Shown here: one piece after another, positions 35,576 through 44,880 of the stretch
Layout of the letters: every line of letters begins with the position of its first letter
Position numbering within the stretch: the first letter of the stretch is position 1
NCBI RefSeq assembly: GCF_000284315.1
Contig: NC_017094.1
Location: 2,480,001 to 2,544,000, forward strand
DNA from: Leptospirillum ferrooxidans C2-3
GTDB taxonomy: Bacteria > Nitrospirota > Leptospirillia > Leptospirillales > Leptospirillaceae
Length of the DNA: 64,000 nucleotides
Direction: 5' to 3'
Made by a program: the position numbers and the translations under genes
Notes under the pieces: model-generated
Database searches by the model: none
Told to the model about the DNA's origin: nothing
Seen by the model: only the letters and a program-made list of their open reading frames with translations

Positions 35576-38061
35576 TGGACCCGACGGCCCTCCACCAAAC
35601 TCCTCACAGGATAGGAGATCCATTTCTTCCGAAATCCGGACAGCCATTTTGCTCCTCCGAAAGGGTTCGTCTGGTTATTTCCGGACAGGTTCAGGGAGTG
35701 GGCTTTCGTCCATTTGTTTTTAGTCTTGCCAGCTCCCTCGGGCTGACAGGATTCATTTTAAATGATTCCCGTGGGGTGACGATCGAGGTTCAGGGCGATA
35801 GGAAAGCGCTTTCAGAGTTCTCGTTACAGCTTGAGCTCCAAAAACCGTCCGTTTCCCGCATTGACAGCCTCCGACGGGAAAATGTGGCAGCTTGCCCGGA
35901 AGAGTCGAGTTTTTTGATCCGGATCTCTCCGGCGTTTGACGAAAACACTCGTGGGACCAGCTTTGATTCCCTTCTTCCGGATACTGCCACCTGCCCGGAT
36001 TGCCTTACCGAACTGTTCGAACCGAAAAACCGCCGGTATCAATATCCTCTAATTTCATGCACCAGATGCGGCCCCCGATTTTCAATCGCCATCAAACCCC
36101 CGTTCGATCGTGTCCGGACGACTCTCGAGAGATTTCCCCTCTGCATTCAATGCCAAAAAGAATTTGAAGACCCCGGAAACCGCCGTTTTCATGCCCAGAC
36201 CATCGGATGCCCAATGTGCGGACCGAAAACACACTTTCTTGACGGAGAGGGAAATCCGGTTTCCGGTGGAGACCCGGTACAAAATGTCCTCCAGGCACTT
36301 CTGAAGGGAGAGGTGATCGCGATCAAGGGTATCGGGGGGTATCACCTGGCTGGGGATGCCAGGAACCGGGAGACCGTAACCCGAATCCGCAACCTGAAAA
36401 ACCGCCCGAATAAACCGCTGGCTGTCATGACGGGAGATCTATGGACAGCATCCATGCTTGCCCATATGGGGATCCTTGCCAAAAAAGCGCTTCTTTCCCC
36501 CGAGAGACCGATCGTCCTGCTTCCGATCAAAAAAAATGGCCCTCTTCCGTATGATCTGATCGCTCCGGATCTTGACCGAATAGGGGTTTTTCTCCCCTGC
36601 ACTCCAATCCAGCACCTTCTCTTCGGAAAAGGGTCCTTTCACCTTCCGGACTCGAGGGAACCGCTGGCGCTGGTCATGACTAGCGCCAACGCCGAGGGAG
36701 AGCCGATCGCTCTCGCAGAAAAAGAGGTCCTGAAGATCTTCGCAGGCAAGATCGATGGATTTCTCATACATGACCGGATCATTCACCATCGTCAAGACGA
36801 CAGCCTGATCTGCGCGGATGGAAACAACCGGATTCTTCTCAGACGAGCCCGGGGCTGGGTCCCACAAGCCTTCCCCGTCGGGAAGAAAAGATCTTCCTCC
36901 CCAAGAACAGACTCTCCAGAACCCTTCGTTCTCGCACTGGGAGGACAGATGAAAACCGCCCCATGCCAGATCAGGGAGGGAAAGGCTCTTGTTTTTCCCC
37001 ATATGGGCGATCTGGACGGGGAGAGATCCAGAGAGGAATACCGCTCTTCTGTCCGTACTTTCCTTCACGCACAAGGTGCGACTCCGACCGCCCTCGCCTG
37101 CGATCTCCATCCGGATTTTTACACGACCAGGATGGCTTTTGAATGGGGGCAGGAGTGGGGAGTTCCGGTGATCCCCGTCGGCCACCATCACGCACACATC
37201 GCATCGGTGATGGCCGATCGGGGTCTCAAAGGACCTGTTCTTGGAATAGCCCTGGACGGATTTGGAATGGGAGTCGATCAAACCCCCTGGGGAGGGGAGC
37301 TTCTTCGGGTTGACCAAACGGACGCCTTCCGTCTGGGTCACTTCAGGACCCTGTTCCTTCCGGGAGGAGACAGGGTTCCCCGCGAACCCTGGCGCATGGG
37401 GGTCTCCGCACTTTGCGCCCTTGGTCGGGGGGAAGATGCCGAAAAAATCTTCTCCCACCCCCAGGCGCATGATCTTGCAAATCACCTCAAAAGCGCCGGG
37501 CAGACCTTTTTCCCCAAGACATCGAGCGCCGGACGGCTCTTTGACGCGGCATACGCACTTCTTGGGGGAAAAGAGCAGCTGGACCATGAAGGACAAGGAG
37601 CCATGGAGCTTGAGGTATGGGCACGATCTTTCAGAGGCCAGAACCAGGAGACAGGGAACGGATATGTGATCAGTGAAGCGGACGGTCAGGGAATTCTTGA
37701 CTTTCTTCCCCTCCTTGAAAAACTACGGATGGAGAGAAAAAAGGAAAAGGGCGCGGCACTCTTTCATGAGACACTCTCACTCGGAGTTCGGGACTTTGCG
37801 GTTTGGGGGAGAGAACGGACCGGAATACGTTCAATCGTCCTTTCCGGGGGGGTTTTCCAAAATACCCTTCTCTCCCGGCGGGTATCGGCTCTTTTGGGAC
37901 AATCGGGATTTTCCGTTTACAGACCGCTCCGGGTTCCGACAAATGACGGAGGTCTGTCTTTGGGGCAGGCGTGGGTCGCATTGAGCAGGATCCTGACAGA
38001 TATCCGGATCAAAAAGATTGAAAGGAGAATCGAATGTGTCTTGCCATTCCGGCATGCGTAA
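35575..38061 (+). CDS. hypF: Hydrogenase maturation carbamoyltransferase HypF
   Basis: 828 aa if GTG 35575 is the start (TAGTG overlap with hypB). Acylphosphatase domain VRLVISGQVQGVGFRPFVFSLA, zinc-finger pair CPDCLTELF...CTRCGPRFSI and CIQCQKEF...CPMCGP, YrdC-like domain (GGYHLAGDARNRETVTRIR, NRPNKPLAVM), and Kae1-like domain with GHHHAHIASVMADR and GVFQNTLLSRRV. It makes the cyanide ligands from carbamoyl phosphate with HypE. Confidence 0.95.
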   Translation: MDPTALHQTPHRIGDPFLPKSGQPFCSSERVRLVISGQVQGVGFRPFVFSLASSLGLTGFILNDSRGVTIEVQGDRKALSEFSLQLELQKPSVSRIDSLRRENVAACPEESSFLIRISPAFDENTRGTSFDSLLPDTATCPDCLTELFEPKNRRYQYPLISCTRCGPRFSIAIKPPFDRVRTTLERFPLCIQCQKEFEDPGNRRFHAQTIGCPMCGPKTHFLDGEGNPVSGGDPVQNVLQALLKGEVIAIKGIGGYHLAGDARNRETVTRIRNLKNRPNKPLAVMTGDLWTASMLAHMGILAKKALLSPERPIVLLPIKKNGPLPYDLIAPDLDRIGVFLPCTPIQHLLFGKGSFHLPDSREPLALVMTSANAEGEPIALAEKEVLKIFAGKIDGFLIHDRIIHHRQDDSLICADGNNRILLRRARGWVPQAFPVGKKRSSSPRTDSPEPFVLALGGQMKTAPCQIREGKALVFPHMGDLDGERSREEYRSSVRTFLHAQGATPTALACDLHPDFYTTRMAFEWGQEWGVPVIPVGHHHAHIASVMADRGLKGPVLGIALDGFGMGVDQTPWGGELLRVDQTDAFRLGHFRTLFLPGGDRVPREPWRMGVSALCALGRGEDAEKIFSHPQAHDLANHLKSAGQTFFPKTSSAGRLFDAAYALLGGKEQLDHEGQGAMELEVWARSFRGQNQETGNGYVISEADGQGILDFLPLLEKLRMERKKEKGAALFHETLSLGVRDFAVWGRERTGIRSIVLSGGVFQNTLLSRRVSALLGQSGFSVYRPLRVPTNDGGLSLGQAWVALSRILTDIRIKKIERRIECVLPFRHA

Positions 38062-38264
38062 CGGAAAAACTGGACGAGTCCCGGGTCCGGGTGAGTCTTG
38101 GAGGGATCGAGCAGGAGGTTTCGACCATTCTTCTTGATTCGGTGGATATCGGGGATTATCTCATTGTTCATGTGGGATTTGCCCTGGGCAAAATCGACAG
38201 CGGAGAAGCTCTTGAAACGCTGGAATTGATGAAGGATTGGCCAGAAACCGGAACGGCTTCATGA
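38034..38264 (+). CDS. hypC: Hydrogenase maturation chaperone HypC
   Basis: 76 aa, overlapping hypF by 28 bp. MCLAIPACVTEKLD with the essential Cys2, GGIEQEVSTILLD and GDYLIVHVGFALGKID. It works with HypD to build Fe(CN)2CO. ATGA overlap with hypD. Confidence 0.94.
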   Translation: MCLAIPACVTEKLDESRVRVSLGGIEQEVSTILLDSVDIGDYLIVHVGFALGKIDSGEALETLELMKDWPETGTAS

Positions 38265-39403
38265 AGGCCTCCCTCCGGTTCATTGAAGAGTTTCGGGATC
38301 CTCCGACAGGGCTCTCCCTTATCGCACACCTGAAGAAAGCCGTGACCCGTCCGATACGGCTGATGGAATTCTGCGGTGGACACACCCATGCCTTCTATCG
38401 TTTTGGTCTTCTGGATCTTCTGCCCGAAAAGATCCGCATGATCCACGGACCTGGCTGCCCGGTTTGCATTCTTCCCATGGGACGCATCGATGCCGCCATT
38501 GACCTCGCCCTTCGACCGGAAGTGATCCTCGTCACTTACGGAGATGTCCTCCGTGTCCCGGGATCGGCCGGCATGACGCTCATGAAGGCCAGATCCCGGG
38601 GGGCCGATGTCCGGATCATCTATTCGGCCGTTGAAGCTCTCGCTCTGGCCCGGAAATACCCGGAAAGAAAAGTCGTCTTTTTTGCCATCGGCTTTGAAAC
38701 GACGACTCCTCCAACAGCCGCAGTGCTCATTGAAGCGCGACAATCCGGTCTTGGAAACTTTTTCGTGTTCGCCAATCATGTCATGACGCCTCCGGCCATG
38801 CGGGCCATCTTGTCGAACCAGAAATCAGGAGCCGAGCTCGACGGCATTATCGGACCATCCCACGTCAGCACCGTCATCGGGTCAGATGCATATTCTTTTG
38901 TCGCCGACGAATTCCACATCCCTGTCGTTATCGCCGGATTCGAACCGCTGGATATTCTTCTCGCATTAAAAATGCTTGCAAATCAGATTTCCGGCCATCA
39001 GGCCATTGTGGAAAACGAATACCGCCGGGCGGTCACTCCCAAGGGAAATCCACTGGCCCAGAAGCTGGTCGGGGAGGTCTTTCAGACGGCTTCCTCTTTC
39101 GAATGGCGGGGACTTGGCATCCTTGGCGAGAGTTCTCTGGAAATACGCCCGGAATATTCAGCCCACGATGCGCTTTGCCAATTTGATATCACCATCACTG
39201 CGATCTCCGATCCGAAAGCCTGTGAGTGCGGAGAGATCCTCAAAGGGCTGAAACGCCCTCGGGACTGCCGGATCTTTGGAACTCTCTGCACCCCGGACAC
39301 ACCTGTCGGTTCATGCATGGTCAGCGCCGAAGGAGCCTGCGCCGCGGCCTATCACTATGGATCCGGGACTGTTGCCAAAAATGCCGGGGAGATCCTCCAT
39401 TGA
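38261..39403 (+). CDS. hypD: Hydrogenase maturation protein HypD
   Basis: 380 aa from the ATG at 38261. Conserved LMEFCGGHTHAFYRFG (catalytic Cys), HGPGCPVCILP, FFAIGFETTTP, and the C-terminal Fe-S site CECGEILKG...CRIFGTLCTP. It forms the scaffold for Fe(CN)2CO with HypC. Confidence 0.95.
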   Translation: MKASLRFIEEFRDPPTGLSLIAHLKKAVTRPIRLMEFCGGHTHAFYRFGLLDLLPEKIRMIHGPGCPVCILPMGRIDAAIDLALRPEVILVTYGDVLRVPGSAGMTLMKARSRGADVRIIYSAVEALALARKYPERKVVFFAIGFETTTPPTAAVLIEARQSGLGNFFVFANHVMTPPAMRAILSNQKSGAELDGIIGPSHVSTVIGSDAYSFVADEFHIPVVIAGFEPLDILLALKMLANQISGHQAIVENEYRRAVTPKGNPLAQKLVGEVFQTASSFEWRGLGILGESSLEIRPEYSAHDALCQFDITITAISDPKACECGEILKGLKRPRDCRIFGTLCTPDTPVGSCMVSAEGACAAAYHYGSGTVAKNAGEILH

Positions 39404-40470
39404 GCGCCTCTTCCGGAAGGCGCCACCACGGAGCTCCTATCGACCGGGAAAAGGGGCTCATCGAGATGGTTCACGGAAGCGGAGGAAGAGCCTCGGCGCA
39501 GCTTGTCGACGAGATTTTCCTTCCGGCCTTCGACAATCAGTGGCTCAGGCCGCTTGGAGATCAGGCCAGGATTTTGTTGGAGGGCGGGCCCTGGACCATG
39601 ACGACCGACTCCTATGTCATTACTCCCTATTTCTTCCCGGGAGGAGATATTGGATCTCTTGCGGTTCACGGGACGGTCAACGATCTCTCCATGGGAGGAG
39701 CCGTTCCGTTGTACCTGACCGCGGCCTTCATTCTTGAGGAAGGCTTTCCGATAAAGGACCTCGCCACCATCACAAACAGCATGGCCCTTGCCGCAAAGGA
39801 GGCAGGTGTCGCACTCGTGACCGGCGACACCAAGGTTGTCGAGAAAGGAAAAGGCGGAGATGGCATCTACATCAATACCTCAGGAATCGGCCGAATCCCG
39901 GAAGGAGTTTATCTGGACCCCTCGAAGATCCGACCGGGAGACACGATTCTGCTCTCGGGATCCATCGGTGATCACGGCAGCGCTGTTCTCGCCGCCAGAG
40001 AAAATTGGGGGCTCTCCACATCGCTTCTTTCGGATTCAGCATCACTCCATGGCCTGGTGGCCTGCATGCTCGAATCCGCTCCCGGACTTGTCTGTCTGAG
40101 GGATCCGACGAGGGGAGGTGTTGCCACTTCTCTCAATGAATGGGCCCAGACGGCCGGAGTCGACCTTTTGATCGACGAAGAACGACTCCCTGTCCGAGAG
40201 GAGGTTCGGGGAATCTGCGAGCTCCTGGGGCTCGATCCCCTGTATCTCGCAAACGAAGGGAAACTTCTGGCGGTATGCAGGAAACAGGATGCCGACAGGC
40301 TTCTTTTGACCATGAAGAATCATCCATTGGGCCGGAACTCGGTTATTTTGGGTCATGTCACGGGAGAAGCCCCAAACGGTCGGAGCGGTCAGGTTCGTAT
40401 GACCACTCCCATGGGAGGCACCCGGATGGTGGACTGGCTGCGGGGAGATCCCCTTCCACGGATCTGCTGA
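39400..40470 (+). CDS. hypE: Hydrogenase maturation dehydratase HypE
   Basis: 356 aa with a TTG start at 39400 (TTGA overlap with the hypD stop, GGGGAG upstream). MVHGSGGRASAQLVDEIF, TTDSYVITPYFFPGGDIG, VHGTVNDLSMGGA, TGDTKVVEKGKGGDGIYINTSGIG, and the C-terminal PLPRIC whose final Cys receives the thiocarbamate. It converts the carbamoyl group to cyanide. Confidence 0.94.
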   Translation: MSASSGRRHHGAPIDREKGLIEMVHGSGGRASAQLVDEIFLPAFDNQWLRPLGDQARILLEGGPWTMTTDSYVITPYFFPGGDIGSLAVHGTVNDLSMGGAVPLYLTAAFILEEGFPIKDLATITNSMALAAKEAGVALVTGDTKVVEKGKGGDGIYINTSGIGRIPEGVYLDPSKIRPGDTILLSGSIGDHGSAVLAARENWGLSTSLLSDSASLHGLVACMLESAPGLVCLRDPTRGGVATSLNEWAQTAGVDLLIDEERLPVREEVRGICELLGLDPLYLANEGKLLAVCRKQDADRLLLTMKNHPLGRNSVILGHVTGEAPNGRSGQVRMTTPMGGTRMVDWLRGDPLPRIC

Positions 40471-40483
40471 GAAAGGAATTCCG

Positions 40484-41317
40484 ATGTCACTTGAAACAGG
40501 GTTGTTATCTTCGTCAGGAACAATTCACCAGGGCTCCATCGTCCTCATCATGATGGCTCTGATCATGGGTTTCCGACATGGTCTGGATCCTGACCATCTC
40601 ACAGCGATCGATGCCATCTTGCGCTTTCAGGCGAGCCGCAAACACCGGCTTGTCCGGTGGGCAGGCCTGTACTTCTCCCTGGGACACGGGATTGTCGTCA
40701 TGGGGATCGGCCTTACTGTCCCGGCTCTCTCCCTCCACTGGAAAACCCCGACAGGACTGATTCTTTTCGGAGGACTGTTTTCCGCAACTTTTCTTCTGGG
40801 TATGGCCGGGATGAACACCATGGCACTGGTCCGTTCGGATTCGTCAAAGCCTTTCGTCCCGGCAGGTCTCCGATCGCGATTTCTTCTCCGATACGTTCCT
40901 CTCGAACGTCCGCTGTTCATTCTTCTTTTGGGAATGATGTTCGCCGTCTCATTCGATACGATCTCCCAGACTCTGGTTTTCTCCTGGGCCGCCTCCGGGT
41001 TGGGGGGAATAAGGGAAACCCTTTTGGTCGGGCTGGCCTTTATCATCGGTATGGTCTTGTCCGATGGAACAAACGGATTGTGGATCGCCCGTCTGATTTC
41101 CCGGGCGGACCGGCAAGGCGTCCGTATTTCCCGGACAATGGGATGGACCGTTGTCTCCTTAAGCCTTTTCGTCGGTCTTTATATTCTGTCTTCAACCCTT
41201 TTCCCGTCGCTCCCGCTCGGAACTCCCATCCTTGATACCGGAATCGGACTCGGGGTCATCCTCTGCCTTTCCCTGTCTTATATGGTCGTTGATATGAGAA
41301 TCCCGCCTGGTCAATAA
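40484..41317 (+). CDS. hupN: High-affinity nickel/cobalt transporter (NiCoT)
   Basis: 277 aa, about seven helices. The NiCoT signature in helix II is GFRHGLDPDHLTAID; further motifs are LGHGIVV and LGMMFAVSFDTISQT. It lies 13 bp after hypE, so nickel for the hydrogenase is the likely cargo; cobalt for the adjacent cbi genes is the alternative. Confidence 0.92.
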   Translation: MSLETGLLSSSGTIHQGSIVLIMMALIMGFRHGLDPDHLTAIDAILRFQASRKHRLVRWAGLYFSLGHGIVVMGIGLTVPALSLHWKTPTGLILFGGLFSATFLLGMAGMNTMALVRSDSSKPFVPAGLRSRFLLRYVPLERPLFILLLGMMFAVSFDTISQTLVFSWAASGLGGIRETLLVGLAFIIGMVLSDGTNGLWIARLISRADRQGVRISRTMGWTVVSLSLFVGLYILSSTLFPSLPLGTPILDTGIGLGVILCLSLSYMVVDMRIPPGQ

Positions 41318-41390
41318 TCAACAGGAATTTCCCGAAAACATGGACGATTTTGAATAGCCACCCCGGATTTCTGAAGAATGGGTCCTAAAA

Positions 41391-42251
41391 TTGATCAGGT
41401 CGAACACCACCGACAAACAATTGGAGAGCTCAGGATTTCTCCCGAATGATCTTGAGGTCGAGATATCGGCCCATCGCTCGCCCACACGATATGGACTTTC
41501 TTTTCAGCCCGTTCCGAAAGGGGTGGGCTGGGCCCTCCATCTGAAAGTTCCACGTGGAACATCCGAAGAAAAGATCCGGGAAATCCTCTATCGCCACAGG
41601 AGATGGATCAACGCGCGATTCCAGAGATTCCGACAGGGAATCCTTCATTCCCATGCCAACCATCCTGAACATTCCGGAAAGAATCATGAGTCACTGATTC
41701 TTTTTGACGGAATCTTCCACAGGATCATCATCGAGAAAAACCATCCCGGACCGGACGGAAAAAGGGTTTTCACAAACCCTGACCAGACCATTACGGTCCA
41801 AAGCCCCGGAGATCTTTCCGATCATGAAGCGGCTTTGGCCATCAGGGAGTTTTTTCTTTCGGAAATGATCCGGAGAACTTCCGGAATCCTGAAACATCGC
41901 TCACAGCAACTTAATCTTTACCCCAAAAAAGTTGTGATCCGGAATACAAAAAGGCAATGGGGATCGATGAACCGTCATGGGGTCATGTCCCTGTCGCTCA
42001 GGCTGGCACAGATGACCGAAGAGATTCTGGATCTGGTGATTGTTCATGAACTGTGCCACATGCTTCATCCCAACCATGGAGAGTCCTTCAACACCCTCCT
42101 GACGAGACTGACCCCGGACCACCGGCAGAAGATGAAAGAGATTTCCGCCATTTGGACCTTTGGTGAGACCCCCCTTTGGGAAGCCGGGTTTTCATCCCTT
42201 CCGATTCCCGACAATCTCCTCCCCCAACCTCACAATAGTCCCAAGACTTGA
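41391..42251 (+). CDS. YgjP/DUF45-type metallopeptidase-like protein
   Basis: 286 aa from TTG 41391; there is no in-frame ATG until MNRHG, so the start is uncertain. The Zn motif is IVHELCHMLHPNHGESF. The RQWGSMNRHGVMSLSLRLAQM segment is typical of the family. Unrelated to the flanking hydrogenase and cobalamin genes. Confidence 0.82.
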   Translation: MIRSNTTDKQLESSGFLPNDLEVEISAHRSPTRYGLSFQPVPKGVGWALHLKVPRGTSEEKIREILYRHRRWINARFQRFRQGILHSHANHPEHSGKNHESLILFDGIFHRIIIEKNHPGPDGKRVFTNPDQTITVQSPGDLSDHEAALAIREFFLSEMIRRTSGILKHRSQQLNLYPKKVVIRNTKRQWGSMNRHGVMSLSLRLAQMTEEILDLVIVHELCHMLHPNHGESFNTLLTRLTPDHRQKMKEISAIWTFGETPLWEAGFSSLPIPDNLLPQPHNSPKT

Positions 42252-42297
42252 AGAAGGAGGCTATGGCGTTCTAGGATAAGTGATCTGAACCAAACCG

Positions 42298-43515
42298 ATG
42301 ACCTCCCTTCTTTCAAAACCCATGGACGGTTCCTGCGTCCAAACAGAACACCGGGATAGCCCTGACAAAGTGGAAAACAAGGAAAAACCAAAAGGACAAA
42401 GAACAGGATTTTCCACCGGCGCATGCTCCCAGGCCGGTGTGGCGGCCTGTCTGGTGGCCTTTCTGGAAGGAGCCCCCCCCCAAGAGATCGCTGTCAGGCT
42501 TCCCATTGGCAGAAAAGCCGTTTTTCCTCTCGCCGATTTTTGCCTGGACCTCCATTCCGACAAGGATCGTCCCAGCGCAACGGCAACCATCGTCAAGGAT
42601 GCCGGCGATGATCCCGATGTCACCCATGGAGCCTCCATCATCACTTCCGTCCGGATCACGTGCGTCCCCGGCGTGCGCTTTTTTGCGGGAGAAGGGGTTG
42701 GAACCGTCACCAAGCCGGGACTGGGCCTCGCTGTCGGAGATCCCGCCATCAATCCTGTTCCCAGAGAGATGATCAAAAACGAGTTTCTTCTGCGGCAGGA
42801 CGATCTGAAGGCCTGGACCTCAAAACATTACGGATGGAGCGATCCGGGAATGGATGTCACCATCTCCATTCCCAATGGAGAAGTTCTCGCAGAAAAGACA
42901 CTGAACGGACGGTTGGGGATACTGGGCGGCCTTTCCATACTGGGAACAAAAGGCATAGTCGTTCCTTTCAGCACATCCGCTTACAGGGCCAGCATCTCCC
43001 AGGCGATCGATGTCGCCCTGGCCCGGGACATCTCTACACTTGTGTTTACAACGGGCGGGCAAAGTGAAAAATTTGCCCAGAAGATCCGCTCGGACCTCCC
43101 GGAAGAGGCCTTCATCCAGATCGGGGATTTCACGGGATTCTCCCTTCGGGAGGCGGTCAAGAAAAAGGTGGGACGGGTGATCATGGCGGGTTTTCTCGGG
43201 AAATTTTCCAAGCTGGCGGCAGGCGTCACCCAAACGCATGCGGCAGGCTCATCGGTGGATCTTGAATTTCTCTCCTCCGTCGCCCGGGAGGCAGGGTGTC
43301 CGGAAGCTGTCTGCAATGAGATCGCCCACGCCAATACCGCAAGACACGCCGGAGAAATCGCCTTGTCGGCGGGATGCACAGGTTTTTTCTCCTTCCTGGG
43401 AAAAAGGGTCACCAGCCAATTGAAGAAAACAGTAAAGAACGAGCTTCCCATCGAAGTCCTCCTCACCAACTTCGATGGGACCATCCTCTCCCATGAGGGA
43501 GACAAAACATGCTAG
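42298..43515 (+). CDS. cbiD: Cobalt-precorrin-5B (C1)-methyltransferase CbiD
   Basis: 405 aa. GFSTGACSQAGVAACLVAFLEG, DAGDDPDVTHGASI and GEGVGTVTKPGLGLAVGDPAINPVPREMI are the CbiD signatures, and GFLGKFSKLAAGVTQTHA is near the C-terminus. Anaerobic (early-cobalt) branch of cobalamin synthesis. It overlaps cbiE by 7 bp. The first ~30 residues are a non-conserved extension. Confidence 0.93.
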   Translation: MTSLLSKPMDGSCVQTEHRDSPDKVENKEKPKGQRTGFSTGACSQAGVAACLVAFLEGAPPQEIAVRLPIGRKAVFPLADFCLDLHSDKDRPSATATIVKDAGDDPDVTHGASIITSVRITCVPGVRFFAGEGVGTVTKPGLGLAVGDPAINPVPREMIKNEFLLRQDDLKAWTSKHYGWSDPGMDVTISIPNGEVLAEKTLNGRLGILGGLSILGTKGIVVPFSTSAYRASISQAIDVALARDISTLVFTTGGQSEKFAQKIRSDLPEEAFIQIGDFTGFSLREAVKKKVGRVIMAGFLGKFSKLAAGVTQTHAAGSSVDLEFLSSVAREAGCPEAVCNEIAHANTARHAGEIALSAGCTGFFSFLGKRVTSQLKKTVKNELPIEVLLTNFDGTILSHEGDKTC

Positions 43516-44216
43516 GAAAAGAGGCTCTCCAAAATCCCGTTCACCGGGAAGCCCGCATCCATGTCATCGGAATGGAACCGGAAGGGCTCTCGACAGAAGA
43601 TCTCCGATTTTCCGGACTTTTCTCTCGCTGCTCTCTTCTCGTCGGTGGAGACCGCCAGTTGAAAACGCTCACCGGACCACTCCCTCCGGATATTGAAAGA
43701 CTCACCATCCGTGGGAAGATGGAGCCGATCATCGATCGTCTCCGTCCGTTTCAGGAGCAATCCTCATCGGAGGTCGCGGTGATTCTGGCCTCCGGGGACC
43801 CGCTCTATTATGGAATCGGATCGACCCTCATCCGGGCAATCGGAAAGGAAAGCCTGGCTTTTTATCCCGCCCCGACACTCGTCCAGAGAGCCTTTTCCCT
43901 TTTGGGTCTTCCATGGGAACAATCCACAGTGATTTCCTTCCATCGGCCGGACAGCCCCGAGGAGATCCCCCATACCGGGCTTGGCAATCTTCTGGCCTTC
44001 TATACCGATGGCTCAGATGGTCCCCGTAAGGTCCTTTTGGCGATCGAAAAGGATCCTTTTCTCAAAAAAAGGCTGAACGAATTCACCGTCCTTGAAAACA
44101 TCGGACTCGATGGCCAGACCATCAGACTATTCACTCCCGAGAAATTGGACTTGCTCCGCGAAACACCATTTGCCCCACTCAATGTCGTCGTCGTGACACT
44201 CAATCCTTCCGACTGA
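43509..44216 (+). CDS. cbiE: Cobalt-precorrin-7 (C5)-methyltransferase CbiE
   Basis: 235 aa SAM-dependent tetrapyrrole methylase: HVIGMEPEGLS, VAVILASGDPLYYGIGSTLIRA, FYPAPTLVQRAFSLLGLPW. It works with CbiT, which is encoded next and unfused. Confidence 0.92.
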   Translation: MLGKEALQNPVHREARIHVIGMEPEGLSTEDLRFSGLFSRCSLLVGGDRQLKTLTGPLPPDIERLTIRGKMEPIIDRLRPFQEQSSSEVAVILASGDPLYYGIGSTLIRAIGKESLAFYPAPTLVQRAFSLLGLPWEQSTVISFHRPDSPEEIPHTGLGNLLAFYTDGSDGPRKVLLAIEKDPFLKKRLNEFTVLENIGLDGQTIRLFTPEKLDLLRETPFAPLNVVVVTLNPSD

Positions 44217-44248
44217 ACACTCAAAACAAGGATCAAAGGAGATCGCCC

Positions 44249-44857
44249 ATGAGCCGGGAAACCCTGTTCGGCCTGCCAGAAGAAGCTTTTCATTTTACGG
44301 TTCCCAGAAAGGGACTCATTACCAAAACGGAGATTCGGGTTCTCTCCCTCTCCAGACTGGACCTCGCTCCCGGCCTGCACCTGTGGGATATCGGCGCGGG
44401 CTCCGGATCCGTCGGAATTGAAGCCGCACGCCTGGTGCCGACACTCACAGTGACCGCGATCGAAAAAGATCAGGAGGATTTTGACTGCCTGATCAAAAAT
44501 GTTTCAACCTTTGGACTCGAGGAACGCATCCGGACGATCCATGGAAAGGCCCCTGAAAAACTCCCCAGAGATCCCCGCCCGGACAGGGTTTTTATCGGTG
44601 GAACCGGAGGAAGGCTCGCAGACCTTCTCGACCTGTCACAAGAACTCCTGCCCCCCGACGGAAAAGTGGTCATCAACCTTGCGACCTTTGAAAACATTTC
44701 CGAGGTTCTCGACTGGACCCGGGACAAGGGGATCTCTCCCGAAATCTGGCAGATCCAGACAGGAAGAGGAAAAACCATTCTGGGGCTTCACAGGATCGAA
44801 GCCATGAATCCGGTCGTCATCATTTCCTTTTCACCCAAGAAACCCGAGACCCCCTAA
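44249..44857 (+). CDS. cbiT: Cobalt-precorrin-6B C15-methyltransferase (decarboxylating) CbiT
   Basis: 202 aa. LITKTEIRVLSLSRLDL then LWDIGAGSGSVGIEAARL is the SAM-binding motif, with PDRVFIGGTGGRLADLL. AAAGGAG precedes the ATG. Partner of CbiE. Confidence 0.93.
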   Translation: MSRETLFGLPEEAFHFTVPRKGLITKTEIRVLSLSRLDLAPGLHLWDIGAGSGSVGIEAARLVPTLTVTAIEKDQEDFDCLIKNVSTFGLEERIRTIHGKAPEKLPRDPRPDRVFIGGTGGRLADLLDLSQELLPPDGKVVINLATFENISEVLDWTRDKGISPEIWQIQTGRGKTILGLHRIEAMNPVVIISFSPKKPETP

Positions 44858-44880
44858 AAAATAGCCGGAGAACAATCCTG

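Noticed and set aside
41318-42297. Cobalamin or nickel riboswitch before hupN/cbiD
   Set aside because: The spaces are too short and no B12-box-like sequence was seen.
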